From Ulota crispa (lineage: Eukaryota; Streptophyta; Bryopsida; Orthotrichales; Orthotrichaceae): a DNA stretch of 64,000 bases. This document shows, piece after piece, positions 22,701 to 36,008 of the stretch. The first letter of the stretch is position 1; the number at the start of each line of letters is the position of its first letter. The stretch spans positions 26,436,002 to 26,500,001 of the forward strand of contig OY987242.1 in NCBI GenBank assembly GCA_963920765.1. Direction: 5' to 3'. Both the position numbers and the translations under genes were made by a program. The notes beneath the pieces are model-generated. The model saw nothing but the letters and a program-made list of their open reading frames with translations. It was not told the DNA's origin and ran no database searches.

Positions 22701-25700
22701 GTAGAATCAGAGCACTCTTTCCAGATCTTCGCAATTTTGTTATCACAAAATTTGACACGTTCATGAAGCAAAGCGACTAGAAACAATGTAATTAGACTGA
22801 GTAATGCATCAACTATGGCACCAATAGCAAAAAAGGAACGGAACTAATCCCTACATCAAAATTACGCAAAGAAGGATACGGTTGAAAAGCGCTCTTGGTG
22901 TGAAGGGCAAATAGACCAAGAGCCTGCGTAGCAGCTGCTTTCTCATCCAGAACACCTGTTCTAACACTAAACTTTCGTACTCTCTTGTTATCAGTGTCCT
23001 CCTCATCATCAGAAGAAAGACCGCCACCAACATTATCATCACCATCAGAGTCGGCCAAATCAAATGCTGTCCCATCGTCAAGGTTGCATGATTGTAGTGC
23101 TAGGTGCACCAAACGGGGCAAAAACTGCACAATTGGATAACAGGAAAGAAGTACAAACTATCAATACAATGTTTCTGGGATTGAATGAGTATACATTTAT
23201 GATCCTAGAAAACTTATGGACAAGCACTGCTATGTTAAAAACAAGCAAGAAGACGCAAAAATTCTGAGAGGAGCCGTATGAAGCTGAAGCTGAAGCCTCA
23301 CGTACGGTTTTGAAACCAAGCCGCTCCAGCAACGGCATGGCTCAGGAGCCAATATGATGATTGGTTTCAGTACCCATTTCTGGGCCAATTTCCTTCTCAT
23401 ACTACCGAGAAATGAAATTCTTGCCGAATTCAAGTTTGCTACTTCAATAATTATCAAACTAATTCCTATTTTGTTCTAGTACTTAAGGTGCTTTTATGGC
23501 ATATAATATAAATTTTGCGCATTCAGCTAAAAAAAACTCTGTACCTGGTCAACATTACACCAAGAGCGGCCTTTAATAACGTCTGCATTTCCGCTTTTTG
23601 GATAGAGCCTATAAATTAGGTAGGATGACTTTCAAACTAAAAAGAGATTAAGCTGGAAGCGCGCATAGGTTATACTAAAGAGGGTGATGGATGGAGTCAG
23701 ATCATACCGGAACCACTCCCTCTTCAAGTACTTCTGCAACATGACTGAAAAAGCCATGCGTATACTCCCGCAATTCGCTGAATTCCAATTCAAATCCCTG
23801 CATGAAGTCACGAACGAAAATTGAAAGTCAACCAATAGCACTAGTCAACACTATAAATTAGTCAACACTCGTGCAAAAAAAAAGTTGGTTTGAATCGTGT
23901 CAAGTGTTCCACTCCAGAATGTTCAAAGCCTAACGAACGAGAAACCTAAATAAGGTAATGATTCAATTGTTAAAAATCCAAAAAAATAATATAGCCCCTA
24001 TAACTTGCAATTTTACATGCTTTCAAAAGAAATGTGAAAAGCACACCTCAATTGCAGCCTCGATGAAGTTTGGAAGAACTGGTCCAATAACATTTCGTCC
24101 AACAGCGATGCCTATGATACCAACCAGTTCTGTCGCACGAGCTCGAGCTGGTAGATCTTCGTCTTTTGTCAAAGTCATGAACCCTTGCATAACATGTAGA
24201 ACTCGCTCGGTGTAGGGAACGAATGCTGATTCCGCAGCGGAAGCAGCTGACCCTATGGCAGACTAGAAAACAAGTTGGTGTAAGTCCAGTTCGTCAAGAT
24301 TCATAGCTTGGTCTTAATGCACACGCTATAAAATCATTAGAACGAGTACGTTTCCATCAACAATTGTGTCGAAGCAATTGATGCGTGAAGGCAGGCAAAT
24401 ATATTTAAAGAAGGAAACATGAATGAACTTTGTTTACTCAGTCAGCTTAAGTAGCTGGCTGCTAATTTTACAATATGCTGAAGGGCAAAGCTTAGCAGTG
24501 ATGAGGAGTCTATGTTAATACCATGCAAGTCTCCTGAATATCTCGGCGAGGGCTTTGAAGAGCCTCCAGAAGTTTTTCCATAAGTGGGCCTAAGTAAGGT
24601 AAAATTTCCTCCTTAAGATTCTCACAAAATGCTGCAAGTGCATAAAATGCCTTCTCCTGCAAGACAAATTTGTAGATCAGGCTGTTGTGCATTGTTTGTG
24701 ATCTGCAACTTGTTCCATTACAGTGCAAAAACTGAATAGGTCTTGAACTCCTATAGTGCAGATCATCTCACAAATCATTATCCTGAGTTCTGAGGTCAGT
24801 AAATGAAATGCCAGAACGGGAAGGCATATGCAATCAAGATGATTGAAGAAAATTCGTGGTTATCAACAACTATGAGAAGCCCAATATCCACTGAATTTTT
24901 CGAAAAATATGACAGGTAGATTGAAAACACTCATTCCGGCAGAACGACTCCACGTCGAATGCAAGCTAACCTGGACATCCGGCACAGCATCACTGAGCAC
25001 CGTAAATATGCAAGGAAGAACACGCTCATAGTGTTCACTAATCTCGGGTTGTAGATGCTCCGCAAATTGTCCAAGTGCAAAGCTTGCAGCACCTCGAACT
25101 CCCTTCACATCACGAGAATAAACGTTCGTAGACATTAAAGATATGAATCGTCCCACACTACAGTCGACTAGCCTTCACACTCATTCCTGCCTAGCATCTA
25201 TCAATTGCCAGAGAGGAATTACAAAACTCCTGTACATGAAAGCGTACAGCAGCTATCGCACTGCGAAGATCGAGATCAAGCTGAAACAACTACTCTCCAT
25301 GCTCAAAATAAAACAAGACAATGCTTTAAGAAAACACAAATGAAGCAAACAACGTAACATAATGATAATATTGCAACGTACCTGCTCTTTATCCTTCAAT
25401 GCTTCCAAAACAAGTGAAAGAACGTCCTCTAGCCGAGTCTTCATGACTTCATAACAACCTTCGGATATTACCCCTAGTGACATAACTGCTGCATCCCGGT
25501 AATTGGGGTCCGAGTTGTGAAAATTGGAAACTGCAAAATGCAGTACCGGCGGAAACACATGTTTCTTGGGAAGGCTTGTAGCCATGGTATCAAGAACTTC
25601 AGCTGCCGCTCTTTCACATGCAATGTCATCTTCGTGCAATCGTGACTCAGGTTCTGCAAGTATGGGACAAATAACTGATAAAATTTGAGCAACCAGCTTG

Positions 25701-28700
25701 TGTTTTACTAAGGTCTTGGGCTTGTACTTAGCCAACCATGACAAAATTTGGATTGCCTGCATGGAGATAGAAGAAGTCCTACAATTAGTGAAAAACACAA
25801 ACGTGAACACCCTAATTTTGTAAACAAAGTGGATTTCAGATTATGCATAAGGCCTCGAAAGGCAAGTCGGACTACAACTTTCTCACACGATAATCATTAT
25901 GGATTGCACTAACGGTGGCCTTCAATAAATCCTCACGAAATTCAGAACATTTGCACCTCATTGTTGTTTTTAAAATCGCATCTGGGTGTTAACACGTTGG
26001 AAGAACACTACTTCAAGTAAAAGAGACCGCATGGTCATGGTTTTCACCTGGTGACGAGTGTTGGCTTCAAGGTGCTTGTTCGAGCAAACCTCAAGTGCAA
26101 ATTGAACAATCACTGGGATGGTGGGCCCCAACAGAGGAGCCGGTGATTCAACTAATTCATCAAAAATTTCAAAGGCCAAAATAGCTACATCTTCATCGCC
26201 ATTGGCAAGACACAATCGAGAGACGTTCAAAATAGGAGGAATCAAATCTCTGAACATCAACTGCAGGAAAATATCACAAAACAAATCAGCTCCAAGTACC
26301 AAGAAAAAAGGTACAAGTCGGAACACTGAATGAATTCTATAAACATTACTCACGCAGTATCTACCCCAAGAAACATTCCCAATAATTTCAGTTCAACGCA
26401 TCAACTTCCAACCTAGGATCCTCAGGAGATACAATAGAGATATGAACAGCACTTACAACTTCCTGCTCTGTCTGGATGTAACCCACAAGCGATCCAACAG
26501 CCCTGCATTCAGAAAATGCAAATGTTACATATAGGTGACCTGCGTGACAACAAATGTGTGATCACGGATATCATGGCAAGTCAAATCACCATCATCTCAC
26601 TTTGACGAGCATTATCTATGCGGAGCACTGACTAGCTTACTTGAGTGCAGCCACACGAACGCGGTTGCTGTGTTGATCATTTAGACCGCTAATAAAAACG
26701 CTTTGAAGCGTAGCGAAATGAGGGCGAAGTAAGTCGCCTATAGTCTCTGTCAGAGAACTAAACAGAATCAACGCCACCTGTTCCAATGGCAAGTCAAAAA
26801 GCAGTAAGAACTCTTGAATTGCTCCTCAGAACACTACATCCTCAATAGCCAGTTCGTCATCTGTTTCTGTTGTTCATGACGCTATTAAACCCTCTCTAAG
26901 CCTTGACACGCGACAAGATGATTGACTTAGCAAATGTCAAATCAATCCACATTCTGCACTTGCTGAATAAAAGTAGCAAACCGAAGAAGCAATAGGGTCC
27001 AGTATCTCCTTAAATTCGCTTTCCACAGCAAACACAAGGCACTCACATTGCAATGATGCGGGTTGTTTCCAGGTAGATAAAGAAGCCTCTGGTAGAGTAA
27101 GATTGAAATTCCGGTCAGGGAGATTAAGATTCTGACTGGATACAATAAGGAGGACAGCACTTACTTCACGGTGGTCCTCCTGAGCACTCTGGCTACATTG
27201 ATGAAGGAAAGGCAGCAGTTCAGGCCATTCCCCTGCAGGCACAGCATGCTTGGCAACCACACTCACGACGTCTGCGCTTCCTCTTCTGACTGGGGGACTG
27301 TCACACAGATCAAAAGACGTTAAGACAATAGAACCATTGAGCTGCACTCATGAAGAATTTCATTGAATTCTCAAAACAGGTATCAAACTATGACAATCAG
27401 AAATTTGCAGGCTGAAGGTCCTAAGAAGAGTCAATAAGTTCAGTACTAAAACTCTAAACCAGACAGCCAAAAGTCTCCATTACTACTGAGTGATTCACAA
27501 AATTGTAGAATTACACCAATACTTTTTCCAACCGATGGTATAACCAGACTCTCTCCATAACAGAGAAAATCGACTGAACAAGGGAATCGTGAATCTTGCC
27601 AAATGACATCTGATGAAATCAAAAATTAAACGAGAACATTTCAAAGTAGTTTATCAGATGATTACTGAATAAAACAACAAAGACAACTGAAAGACCAATC
27701 CACCCAAATAGAATCGATTCAATTCAAGATAGGTCAGTATCACCTTCCGCAAAAGAACAAGACCTTAAATAGAATACATAATATTGGACTCAACCAAACC
27801 TGGAACACTCGGCCATAAGATAATCGCAAGCTAAGAAAAACCACGCCAGCAACAACGCAAAATCCAACAAAATCTAACCACGTTGCACTTATGATCAGTC
27901 CAGTGAAGGTCTTAATATAAAGACTGTCCAATACCGGGACTGATCGGGCATAACGTAATGTAGTCATGCCAGCAGTCACACGAATACACGAAATTGAGAG
28001 AAGCACATCCTTTCACTTAATCCTTTCCTGAACGCGACAATTGCACCTAAAAAAGGAACATTTCTCCTATTGACATTGCTACCGTAAAAATATAGCAGAT
28101 CCACAGTCGACACAAGACTCTAGAAAACAGAAGAAGAGTGCACTAAAGTGCCATATTGGTGTACCTTTCGTGAATCAATTATTAGTAATGGAGACATTTG
28201 ACTATCTGGTTTAGTATATTAGCACCGAACATATTAACTCTTCTTAGGACCTTCAGAAAAGCACTAATCCTTAGAATAACTATAAAAGTCCATAGGTTCA
28301 AATTGTCGTCAAACCTAACTTCCACTAAGAGCTTTACAAACGTCACTAAACCAAACCATTTCTGATTAGCCATTTCCCTTTATAAACAAGAAAAACAGGA
28401 CATTAATAAACAGAAGCACAATGAATCTTTATAAATCGAATACAAGAAGAAAAATAACGATCACCGACAAACGAATATGTGATCAAAGTAAAAAGAAGAG
28501 GAAATCTCACATAGTCTCCAACGTGATGCTCTCCAGCAATGTGGCCTTGACGTTGTTCCGCACTTCCACGGACAGCTGCATCCAATGTCCAGTGATCTTC
28601 TTCCGCAGCAATACAGCGGCCAATTGGCGCACCTCGGGATAAGGCGATGAGCGCACGTGATGCAACAACGCGGGCACCAGCAGCGGGTCCTTGGAGAGGC

Positions 28701-28782
28701 GGCGGATCTGCTCCTCGGCGTGCTTGCGTGCGGCGTTGTCCGGCACCAAGAATTGCCCGAGCAGCATGTCCAGCTGGTCCAT
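19708..28782 (-). CDS. IMB4: Importin-4-type karyopherin beta (IMB4), complete, 21 exons
   Basis: Nuclear import receptor built of HEAT repeats; the family carries cargo (in animals and yeast, histones H3/H4 and ribosomal proteins) through nuclear pores. Exons 5' to 3': 28782-28511, 27297-27165, 26777-26641, 26502-26457, 26260-26048, 25756-25382, 25102-24971, 24656-24522, 24262-24047, 23797-23708, 23124-22880, 22642-22554, 22332-22292, 22078-22051, 21886-21764, 21584-21364, 21130-21035, 20881-20769, 20546-20414, 20116-20012, 19905-19708. All introns are GT-AG and the frame is kept, giving 1046 aa (Arabidopsis IMB4 about 1048 as I recall it). Residues 1-90 form the Ran-binding importin-beta N-terminal region (starts [20 protein letters not shown]). 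Two acidic loops lie near residues 599-629 and 783-796. The start is the first ATG and aligns with the family N-terminus. Exon 14 is only 28 nt; intron 1 is 1213 bp. Cargo is inferred, not seen. Confidence 0.95.
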
Positions 28783-28925
28783 GATTACACAAATCTTCGT
28801 GGACTCCTCTCAATCTTCTCAATTGTCTCAGTCCTCTCAATGCTCTCTGTCAAGCTCGATAAGACGATCTTTCTTTCTCCTTGGGTGAGCTTGGAGCTGC
28901 CGCTGCAGCTGCAATTGCAAGCTCT
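28783..28925 (-). promoter_or_regulatory. GA/CT-rich 5' leader of the importin gene
   Basis: Directly upstream of the IMB4 ATG the minus strand carries irregular GAGA/GATTGAG repeats (about 28797-28860), typical of plant 5' leaders and core promoters. No TATA box was recognised. The transcription start is not visible. The segment 28925-29210 further upstream is clearly more GC-rich than the surrounding spacer and may be promoter. Confidence 0.35.
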
Positions 28926-29239
28926 GCAGCTCGGCAGCGCAAAAACCACCAAAATACTAGGGATGGCGTCGAGGTGTCAAGGGTTTAGGGGACGGCTCCC
29001 GTCCGTTGAGCGGCGTCCGGGAGTTCTTGTTCATGACTCTTTTGACCTTTGGTCGCTGCCTGGTCGTTTTCGAAAGGAGACAACAGGGGTTTATCGGTGG
29101 TCACCTAGACGACCGGTGGTCGGCGAGAAGGGAACCGGAAGAGTTCGGTTTCACCCCGCCCGGATTTTATGTGGATGCTTGGGTTCCGCTGTTCTCGTTC
29201 AGAAATATCATAAGCTCTTGAAAATGAACAGAAATTAAA

Positions 29240-29961
29240 CACTAAGGTAGGAGGCTCATGAATGGATCATTTAAGGCTTGAACCTGAATTTTTGGGAGGT
29301 AAAACTTCTTGAAGTATTTTTCAGTAAGGGCCGCTTCACACTATGGCCGAAGGTTGAGAGGCCGCCGGTTTGCACCAATCAGAGTGCACGAAATCGAGGG
29401 TCCGATCACTCAAGCCTTCACACTAGAGGTCAAACTCCAAAGGTTGTCATCCACCATTTGCCTACATGGTAGCACTTTAACATTTAAGGTTGACGGCCTC
29501 TCAAAGGGAAGTTTGGGTATAGCAAAAAAGAAGACCCAAACTATGGGCAAGAGGACATCAATTTCAGCATTTATTGCTGTCAATTTCAGCATTTATTACT
29601 GTTAGTTTCAGCATTAATTGTTTATTTTTAGCAGATTTTCTTGGCCTCTCGACAAAGTTTGGGCACTCAATTTGAGGGTCTCTCAACTTGGCTGGTCATA
29701 GTGTGAAGCGGCCCTAAATTTTCCTTCAAAGACAAGAAGGATTGGCATTTGATCCAAGTCGTTTCATATTTTTTGAAACTTTGTGAAATTAGACATGAAA
29801 CTTTGATGTTGAGATGGCATAGGGCTAAAATGAATCACCTCCTCAAATGTACATTGTCTATACATTGTTGAAGCCTATGAAAAAAACGTGTACAACCATA
29901 TTACATTTGAGAAGGTGATCCATTTTAGAGCCTGAGCAAAATTAGTGCCTCCTACCTTAGT
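29240..29961. mobile_element. Inverted-repeat element upstream of the importin gene, split by a MITE
   Basis: CACTAAGGTAGGAGGC at left and its exact inverse GCCTCCTACCTTAGTG at right; a weaker inverted match continues inward (GGATCATTT against the inverse of AATGGATC-like sequence). Interrupted by 29328-29714, so about 335 bp without the insert. Target duplication not clear. Starts 458 bp upstream of the importin ATG. Confidence 0.75.
29328..29714. mobile_element. PIF/Harbinger (Tourist-like) MITE with TAA duplication
   Basis: GGGCCGCTTCACACTATG and its exact inverse at the ends, flanked by TAA at 29325-29327 and 29715-29717. 387 bp. Interior has a short tandem of ATTTCAGCATTTATT. The clean 3-bp duplication and GGG ends fit PIF/Harbinger. 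Confidence 0.85.
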
Positions 29962-30249
29962 GACTGCCCTCTTCCACCAAATAGAACTTGATCCACTTTG
30001 GACTCAAATTGTGTGCATAGCCATGTATTAGTCAATTTGGATGTGTACCAAGTTATGGGTTAAGATCCTCTTTGCAAATAAAAAGGTAAAACATACCTTG
30101 AATTTTGGGTATTGTGGTTGAAGATTTTTCACCTTAAAAATTTTCAATATAGCACATATGCATATATTAGGTGGAGGATAAGAATCACCTCAAAAGGATT
30201 CATACAAGTCTTGAATTAGGACAACATTTTTCTTACTAATTAGTAAGAG

Positions 30250-30660
30250 AAAAGTGTTCCAAATAGCTACTCACTCTGTCTCTCTAAAAATATCCAAATT
30301 AGACACATTTTTTGTACCAATTAAAAACTCCCTTTTGTTAATTTCAAACGTTCAAAAAGTGTTTGCCATGCTCAATGATCTCATGGGGGCAAGTTAAGCA
30401 ATTAGAGAGCATTCCTCTCCTAGCAAGCTTAGCCTTGCTCATATGAGGTATTATTGCTACTACTAGTCTTTAAATCATCAAAAGTGAGGAGTTGGCAACA
30501 TGTAAAAGTATGGTACTTTTGCATGCAATTTGGGTGCCCAAATAGCAACATCAAAGTTGGAGATTTTGCATACATTTGGTAAATGATTGATTCTAGAATG
30601 CATGTGTTGCTAGCACAAAGACCAAAAACCCAATTAATCCTTTGCAAGGAAGATTTTTGA
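30250..30660. repeat. Stowaway-like repeat copy, inverse of 42616-43192
   Basis: Reverse complement matches 42.6-43.2 kb over most of its length (for example TTTGTGCTAGCAACACATGC in inverse, and the CATGAGATCATTGAGCATGG block). Terminus TACTCACTCTGTCTCTCTAA resembles the Stowaway TACTCCCTC-GTCCC end. Here the central block is present once. Confidence 0.6.
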
Positions 30661-31636
30661 ACATTTAACCCATTAAAGACTAGTTGACCAATTCCTAATC
30701 AATTTTGACTCTTTTCAATTTGTAGAGAGAGCATGTCAAGGAATTTGATGACGTGGCAAAGGGGACGAGTTTAGGGAATTGGAAAGTGAAGAGCTTAGGA
30801 TAATAACCATGCCAATCTGAGGTGGCATGTGGCTAGAGGGTTGAAAAAACTAAAAGAGTACTAGCTAAAGTTACACCAATAAATGCAAAAAGATGGCCAT
30901 AACAACTAAAGAGTGAGCATAATTCATGATGTATAACACTAAACAGTGCAAGATATTTCCATATGTATGAGATCTGTGATAGACATCTGTATTCAATAAC
31001 CTTGAAATGTCCCCAAATGAAAATACAAAAGATTGCCCACCCCAAAATCGACCATGGTTGTTGAAAGGTTAAGAAGGGCATGGGGAGTAGTTCACAACAA
31101 TTACAAATATCATAAACAAGTGCAAATGAGTTATCGTACAGTTGTTTAGAATATTTAGAGTTGTTGTGAACCAATTGCTTAGGACATATTCTTCTTCTAG
31201 TGTAAGTGAGTTCGTTTAGAATGTGAGTATCAAATACATATGCAAAGTTGTACATTTGTAGTGTGAAAATTTAGTTATATTTATAGAATGCGCTTTCAAT
31301 GACAAGTATTGCAAAGAGCAGTGTTGTACCAAAATTAATTTGAAAGGCATAAATTAATTTGTATGTTAAATTCCACAAGCTCTTCATGGCTCGCTTCATG
31401 GTCTTCATCAATAAATGCACATCAAAAACAACAATACCATACAATAATAAAATTGCAATAATACTAATTTAACTTTTATATCCATAAGAATGAAACCTAT
31501 ACATTACATTATCCAAAGGCTATGATATCTTTGTTGACAGCATTTTAAAAACCAAACTAAATTTCAAATGTGAATTCACAAGTATCAAAGATTCTTATAT
31601 AATGAAAGAAATCACAATTAGCAAAACACTTGTACT
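30661..31636. other. AT-rich intergenic DNA with a CACTA-type end fragment
   Basis: 31185-31200 reads ATATTCTTCTTCTAGTG, the same terminus as the 49206-49366 element, preceded by related TTGTTTAG/AGGACAT sequence. No matching left end was found. A lone TTAACCCATTAAAGAC end lies at 30667. No gene. Confidence 0.4.
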
Positions 31637-32184
31637 TTAACCCCTAAGCGTTCAATTGACCATTTTTTGGTCGCTGCCCTTTCTAGCCAATTGTATAGGA
31701 TGCTAAAAATGTTTTTTTGAAAGAAAAAAAAACATTTTCAAATAGGAAAGCAAATCTACTTTCAAACCAATTTAAATTGTGTTAGTCCAAGTTAAACTCC
31801 ACCAAAGAGAATTTTTTAAAAACAAACATTCAACATTTACAAGTGTTATAAATTTCACTATTTCAAGAAACTAATTATGTTCTCTCTTTTGAAACGGTTG
31901 CATTTTTTAACTACAAAATATAATATCTTTTTTTAACCAATTAAACCAATTTGGTTTGAAGTTCTGTGAATTAAATTTGTAATTTTGATTGATATTGAAT
32001 GGTAAATGCTTAGTTCATTAAATAAGAGGTCAAAACCTATTTTGAATGTTTGACCATATGGATACTTACAAAACACCATGATTCTCATTTTCTCTTCTAA
32101 AGCAAATTTCATCAAAGTTATAAAAATATCATTTTATAAGGCATCTATATTTTGCCCTTACTCCCTTGAACATTTAGGGGTTAA
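31637..32184. mobile_element. TTAA-type MITE, class I (548 bp)
   Basis: TTAACCCCTAAGCGTTCAAT at left, TTGAACATTTAGGGGTTAA at right. Interior matches 1-402 and 10965-11513. The right TTAA is shared with the start of another TTAA-type end (TTAACCCCTAAATGCTCAAG, 32181 onward), a fragment related to class III up to about 32350. Confidence 0.85.
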
Positions 32185-32399
32185 CCCCTAAATGCTCAAG
32201 CCCATTTTTCTAAAAAATCACTAAAAATTTCCATTATTAGTCATTTGATCCCAAGAACAATATTTTTCTATTTTCGACAAATCCAACTGTAGGGTCTTGC
32301 ATTAGACATATGCAAAAAGCCATGGTGAAATTTTCATGAAATGTGACCATACATATTGAGACTTGCACAAGGCTAGTTTGCTTCTCTACAACATTGTTG

Positions 32400-34570
32400 T
32401 TGTTGCTAAATCCACATCATACTACTAAAATCATAATGACCTCTGTAATATGACATCTCCAATCTTTAGGATGTTTTTACTTTGCGCTCTATCTAACCTC
32501 GGGGGAGTCACACCCCATTATGATTGGATACCACCTGCAATAAAGGGGTAATTAAATGGGGGTATTTAGATTATTCCAAATAATCTTTTTCTCCCTTTCT
32601 TGAGATAAAAATCTACTTTAGTGTATTTTAGGATACCCTCTGCTTATTTCTAAATGGTTATATGACCTAATTTTTTAGACCCTATTTTTTTTACAAACAC
32701 AAAAGTATCATAAGAAAATATTATGTGTGTACAATGGATTTATAGAAGACTTTGGCTCGCAAGAAAATAGTGTAAGAATTTAACAAATAGCAAGTCTCTC
32801 AAACCATACTTACAAAGCAGCCTTTTGAAACCCTAATCCATTCTTTAAAATTTAGATTACCCTCAACCACATGCATACTCATGAAATGGCAAACGGCAAA
32901 CGATAAGCTTTGAAGCAATGAACTCTAAAATGGAGAAGAAAGGAGGAAAGGAAGAAAATCGGGCACAGGATAGCAAGTAAGTTTGAGCGTAAACCCAAAC
33001 TCTTACGGTCAAGAACTACAAAAAGAACCAAGCGGTAACGCCAACGTCCTACAACTATTGTTGGCAGAAGAAGATAAGAAATCCCACCTTGAATTAAAAC
33101 CCTAAGAAGCTCACATTCCCACGCTTGCAAGGACAGCACTATGAGGAAAATTTTGTAAGGAGGATGAGAAGCTTCAATTGCACAACACCCTCGCCGCCAC
33201 TTTCAGCATGCTTAGATAATCCAGGGAGAGAAAAATTGCAAACAACAAAAAAACAATCTCAAATCTGAAAATCCTAAGTGCCAGCAAGAGCAACAGTAAT
33301 CTTAACATAACAACGTGTAAAGAATCTGATGTGCTTGCCAGCACAAACCTCACTCTCAAGATTCCACAACAATGTCAGCCTTTGCCAACATGCTTGACCC
33401 TTCTTCAATTACCCTACAACCTGGAGTCAACCCTAAACTGCTACAACCCAAAATTTGGATAGAAAAAACCATTTTTCATCCATATTGCTCATGAACTCTA
33501 AACCCTATACTCATCCTACTAAACTCTTTTAAGATAATCCTTTAATTCCCACCCTTTTTTTTCTACAGGCTTTTCCACCACCTTATTTTACATATAATGA
33601 AGCAAGATATATTTCCAATGCTAAGTTAAATCTAAATAAGATATAAAATTTATCTCCAATGAATAAAATTGACCCTATTTTTTTATCTCACCTAGTCTAC
33701 TAAAAATTGGAGAGTCACCCCCCCTAGTATCTAGCATATGAAAACATAATAAAATTCTAATGATGACTGTGTAGCATAGCAAGCGCCAACCTCTAATCAT
33801 ACTACTAAAACCACAAGGCCCTTTGTAATATCACATCTTGCTTCTATAATATCATATCCCCAATTTTTGTGATATTATAGAGAATGAGGAGATAGTTGTT
33901 GAAATTGAGGTGATATTAGAAAAGGTGCATGTAGTGATAATAAGGAGGTCAAAGTTTTATTACTTTTCTTTGCTTCACACTTGTTTTTCAAAATTTTGTG
34001 ATTTTGAGGAGCTTTGAACTTTCATGATTTTACCTTTTTATTGATGTTACCACATGATTTGGAACATTTGTTACATTATAGCTGTTTTGGATTTCACAAT
34101 AAAGTAGCAAGCGCCAATCGCTAGTTATACTACTAAAATGACAATGGCCTCTTGAATATTACATATAAACTCTCTAATATCACATTCATCAGTCTTTGTG
34201 GTATCTTGCTTTTAAAATCATAATGACTTTTGTAATATCACATCTTGACCTTTATAATATCACATCTTGACTTTAGTAATATCACGTCTCCAATCTCTGT
34301 GATATTATCACATAAATACAATTTGAAAACTTACTAATTTTTTCACTTTACATTCTATTTAACATACAAAAACTCTAATTTAATTCTAAAGTTGAATGTG
34401 TAGTGTAGTAAGAGCTAACTACTAGTCATATTACTAAAATCACTACAACCTCTATAATATCGCATCTCCAATTTGGACAAAATTCTTACTTTGCATTCTA
34501 TCTTACATACAAAAATCCTAATAACATTCTTATGGTGAATGTGAAGCATAGCAAGCGCTAATTGTTGTTA
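32400..34570. repeat. Field of degenerate repeats
   Basis: A block ACTACTAAAATCAYAAYGRC followed by CTNTGTAATATCACATCT recurs near 32411, 33790, 34130, 34210 and 34425; GTGTAGCATAGCAAGCGCYA precedes it at 33770, 34105, 34395 and 34540. Spacing is irregular (about 140-340 bp). No coding sequence between 32.2 and 34.7 kb. Confidence 0.6.
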
Positions 34571-34725
34571 AAATTGTTTATTGCAGTGATTATTGATGAA
34601 AACTATTGCAATGCCCATAAGTAATTATATAGTGTAAAATGTCAAGAAATTGGAAGAGGCAACCTAAATGCACTATTTAGTGTAAGTAATTTAAGTCTTT
34701 TTTATATCCTATAATTCCAACTCGA

Positions 34726-35687
34726 GAATTGATACATGTACCACCCCTTATTGACTATTCTATCACACTCTACTATACATGGTCAATATTTACAATATCA
34801 AAAAAAGTGTGGACCATGGGAAAAACATCTCTAATTTAACAATACAATTTGATGTAGAAGATGTATTCTTATTTTTGTTTTTCAACTCTTAATCCCACTC
34901 ATAGTTTTGATTTAAATAAAATATGAATTAAACTAAACCTAATTTAGATTTCCATTGATACTATGAGCCGGATCTAAAGCTAAAAAAAAATTAAAATTAC
35001 AACATTGGTGTGAAGTTGTATTTAAAAATTAGTGATGTTTTTCTTGTGATCTACATGTATTTTAATATTATAAACTAGTGTGGCCTTATGCCATTGGCCC
35101 AATTCTCACCACCAAAATAAAAGCAAAAGAAATTTTTTAAAATTTTGATCCTTAAAAAACTACAAAATTCAATAACTTTTCCATTATAGGCCCAAATGCC
35201 ACAAAACCAAGCCCATGCACCCCTCCTCGGCGAGAGCTTTTCCAACAATACCAAGAACACCACCAAAATAAAAGTAAAATTAATTTTCTAAATTTTCAAT
35301 CCATAATAAACTTTGAAATTCAATAACTTTCTCACTGTAGGCCCAAATGCCACAAAACCAAGTCCGTGCACCCCTCCTTGCCGAGAGCTTTTTGACAGAC
35401 CAAGCAGACAACAAGGGGGCAAACGGCCCGGGAGATCTCAATGTGACAAACAAACATCCAAACAAAAAAACAACCTAATTTAAGGTATAGATTTTGACCA
35501 TATATAGTAGAGTGCAATGTTTCTTTTTGTTTTGACAGGGACCGCGCGTCCTCGTAAGAATGGATAATTCCACAAGGGAGGCAGTCCCATTTGCTAAATT
35601 TCTAACAGGGTAGCCTCATGAGGCCAAAAAAATACCCTAGTAGAGTGTGGTAGAATAGTGAAGAAGGGGTGGTACATGTATCAATTC
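34726..35687. mobile_element. About 960-bp inverted-repeat element upstream of RBL
   Basis: GAATTGATACATGTACCACC with its inverse at the right end; the inverted match continues through CTATTCTA-CACACTCTAC. Same terminal type as 43735-44085 and 51706-52122. Interior contains a 151-bp tandem duplication (AGGCCCAAATGCCACAAAAC at 35188 and 35339). Confidence 0.75.
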
Positions 35688-35799
35688 CCTTCCAATTCCT
35701 TGTTTCAAGCCTCTAAAACCTAATTTTAGGTCTAATACGAATCCTTGATTCGGGAGCTTTCTTGGTCCTGACTCTCCCGACTCCTCTCAAAGTTGCCCT

Positions 35800-36008
35800 C
35801 ACCACGCCCCTGCTTCTTCTTCCTCATTCTTCTTCCTTCTTCTTCCACTCTTAAAATCACTACCAAGCTTACTCTGAGCCTTTTGATCCGCACTCTGTTT
35901 CTCGCGAGCTTGCTTTCGTGCGTTGCTCCGCAGCTCCGGAAGGAAGGAAAAGGGAAAGCATTTGATGACGCTCGTCGTTTGCTCTCGCATGATCGGACAC
36001 CTCGCGCC
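35800..36008 (+). promoter_or_regulatory. CT-rich 5' leader of RBL
   Basis: Just upstream of the RBL start lies a TTCTTC-rich run (about 35810-35850), common in plant 5' leaders. No clear TATA box was seen. Upstream at 34726-35687 sits an inverted-repeat element, so the promoter space between element and ATG is only about 320 bp. Confidence 0.3.

Noticed and set aside
28657-29238. 193-codon plus-strand open frame across the importin start
   Set aside because: Antisense to IMB4 exon 1 and its GC-richer leader; no family resemblance.
30220-30245. Short perfect palindrome (TTTCTTACTAATTAGTAAGA)
   Set aside because: A 20-odd-bp AT-rich hairpin is expected in such DNA; no element around it.
30667-30683. 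Lone TTAA-type terminus (TTAACCCATTAAAGACT)
   Set aside because: No convincing partner end; could be a fragment or chance. The same holds for ends at 41331 and 63900.
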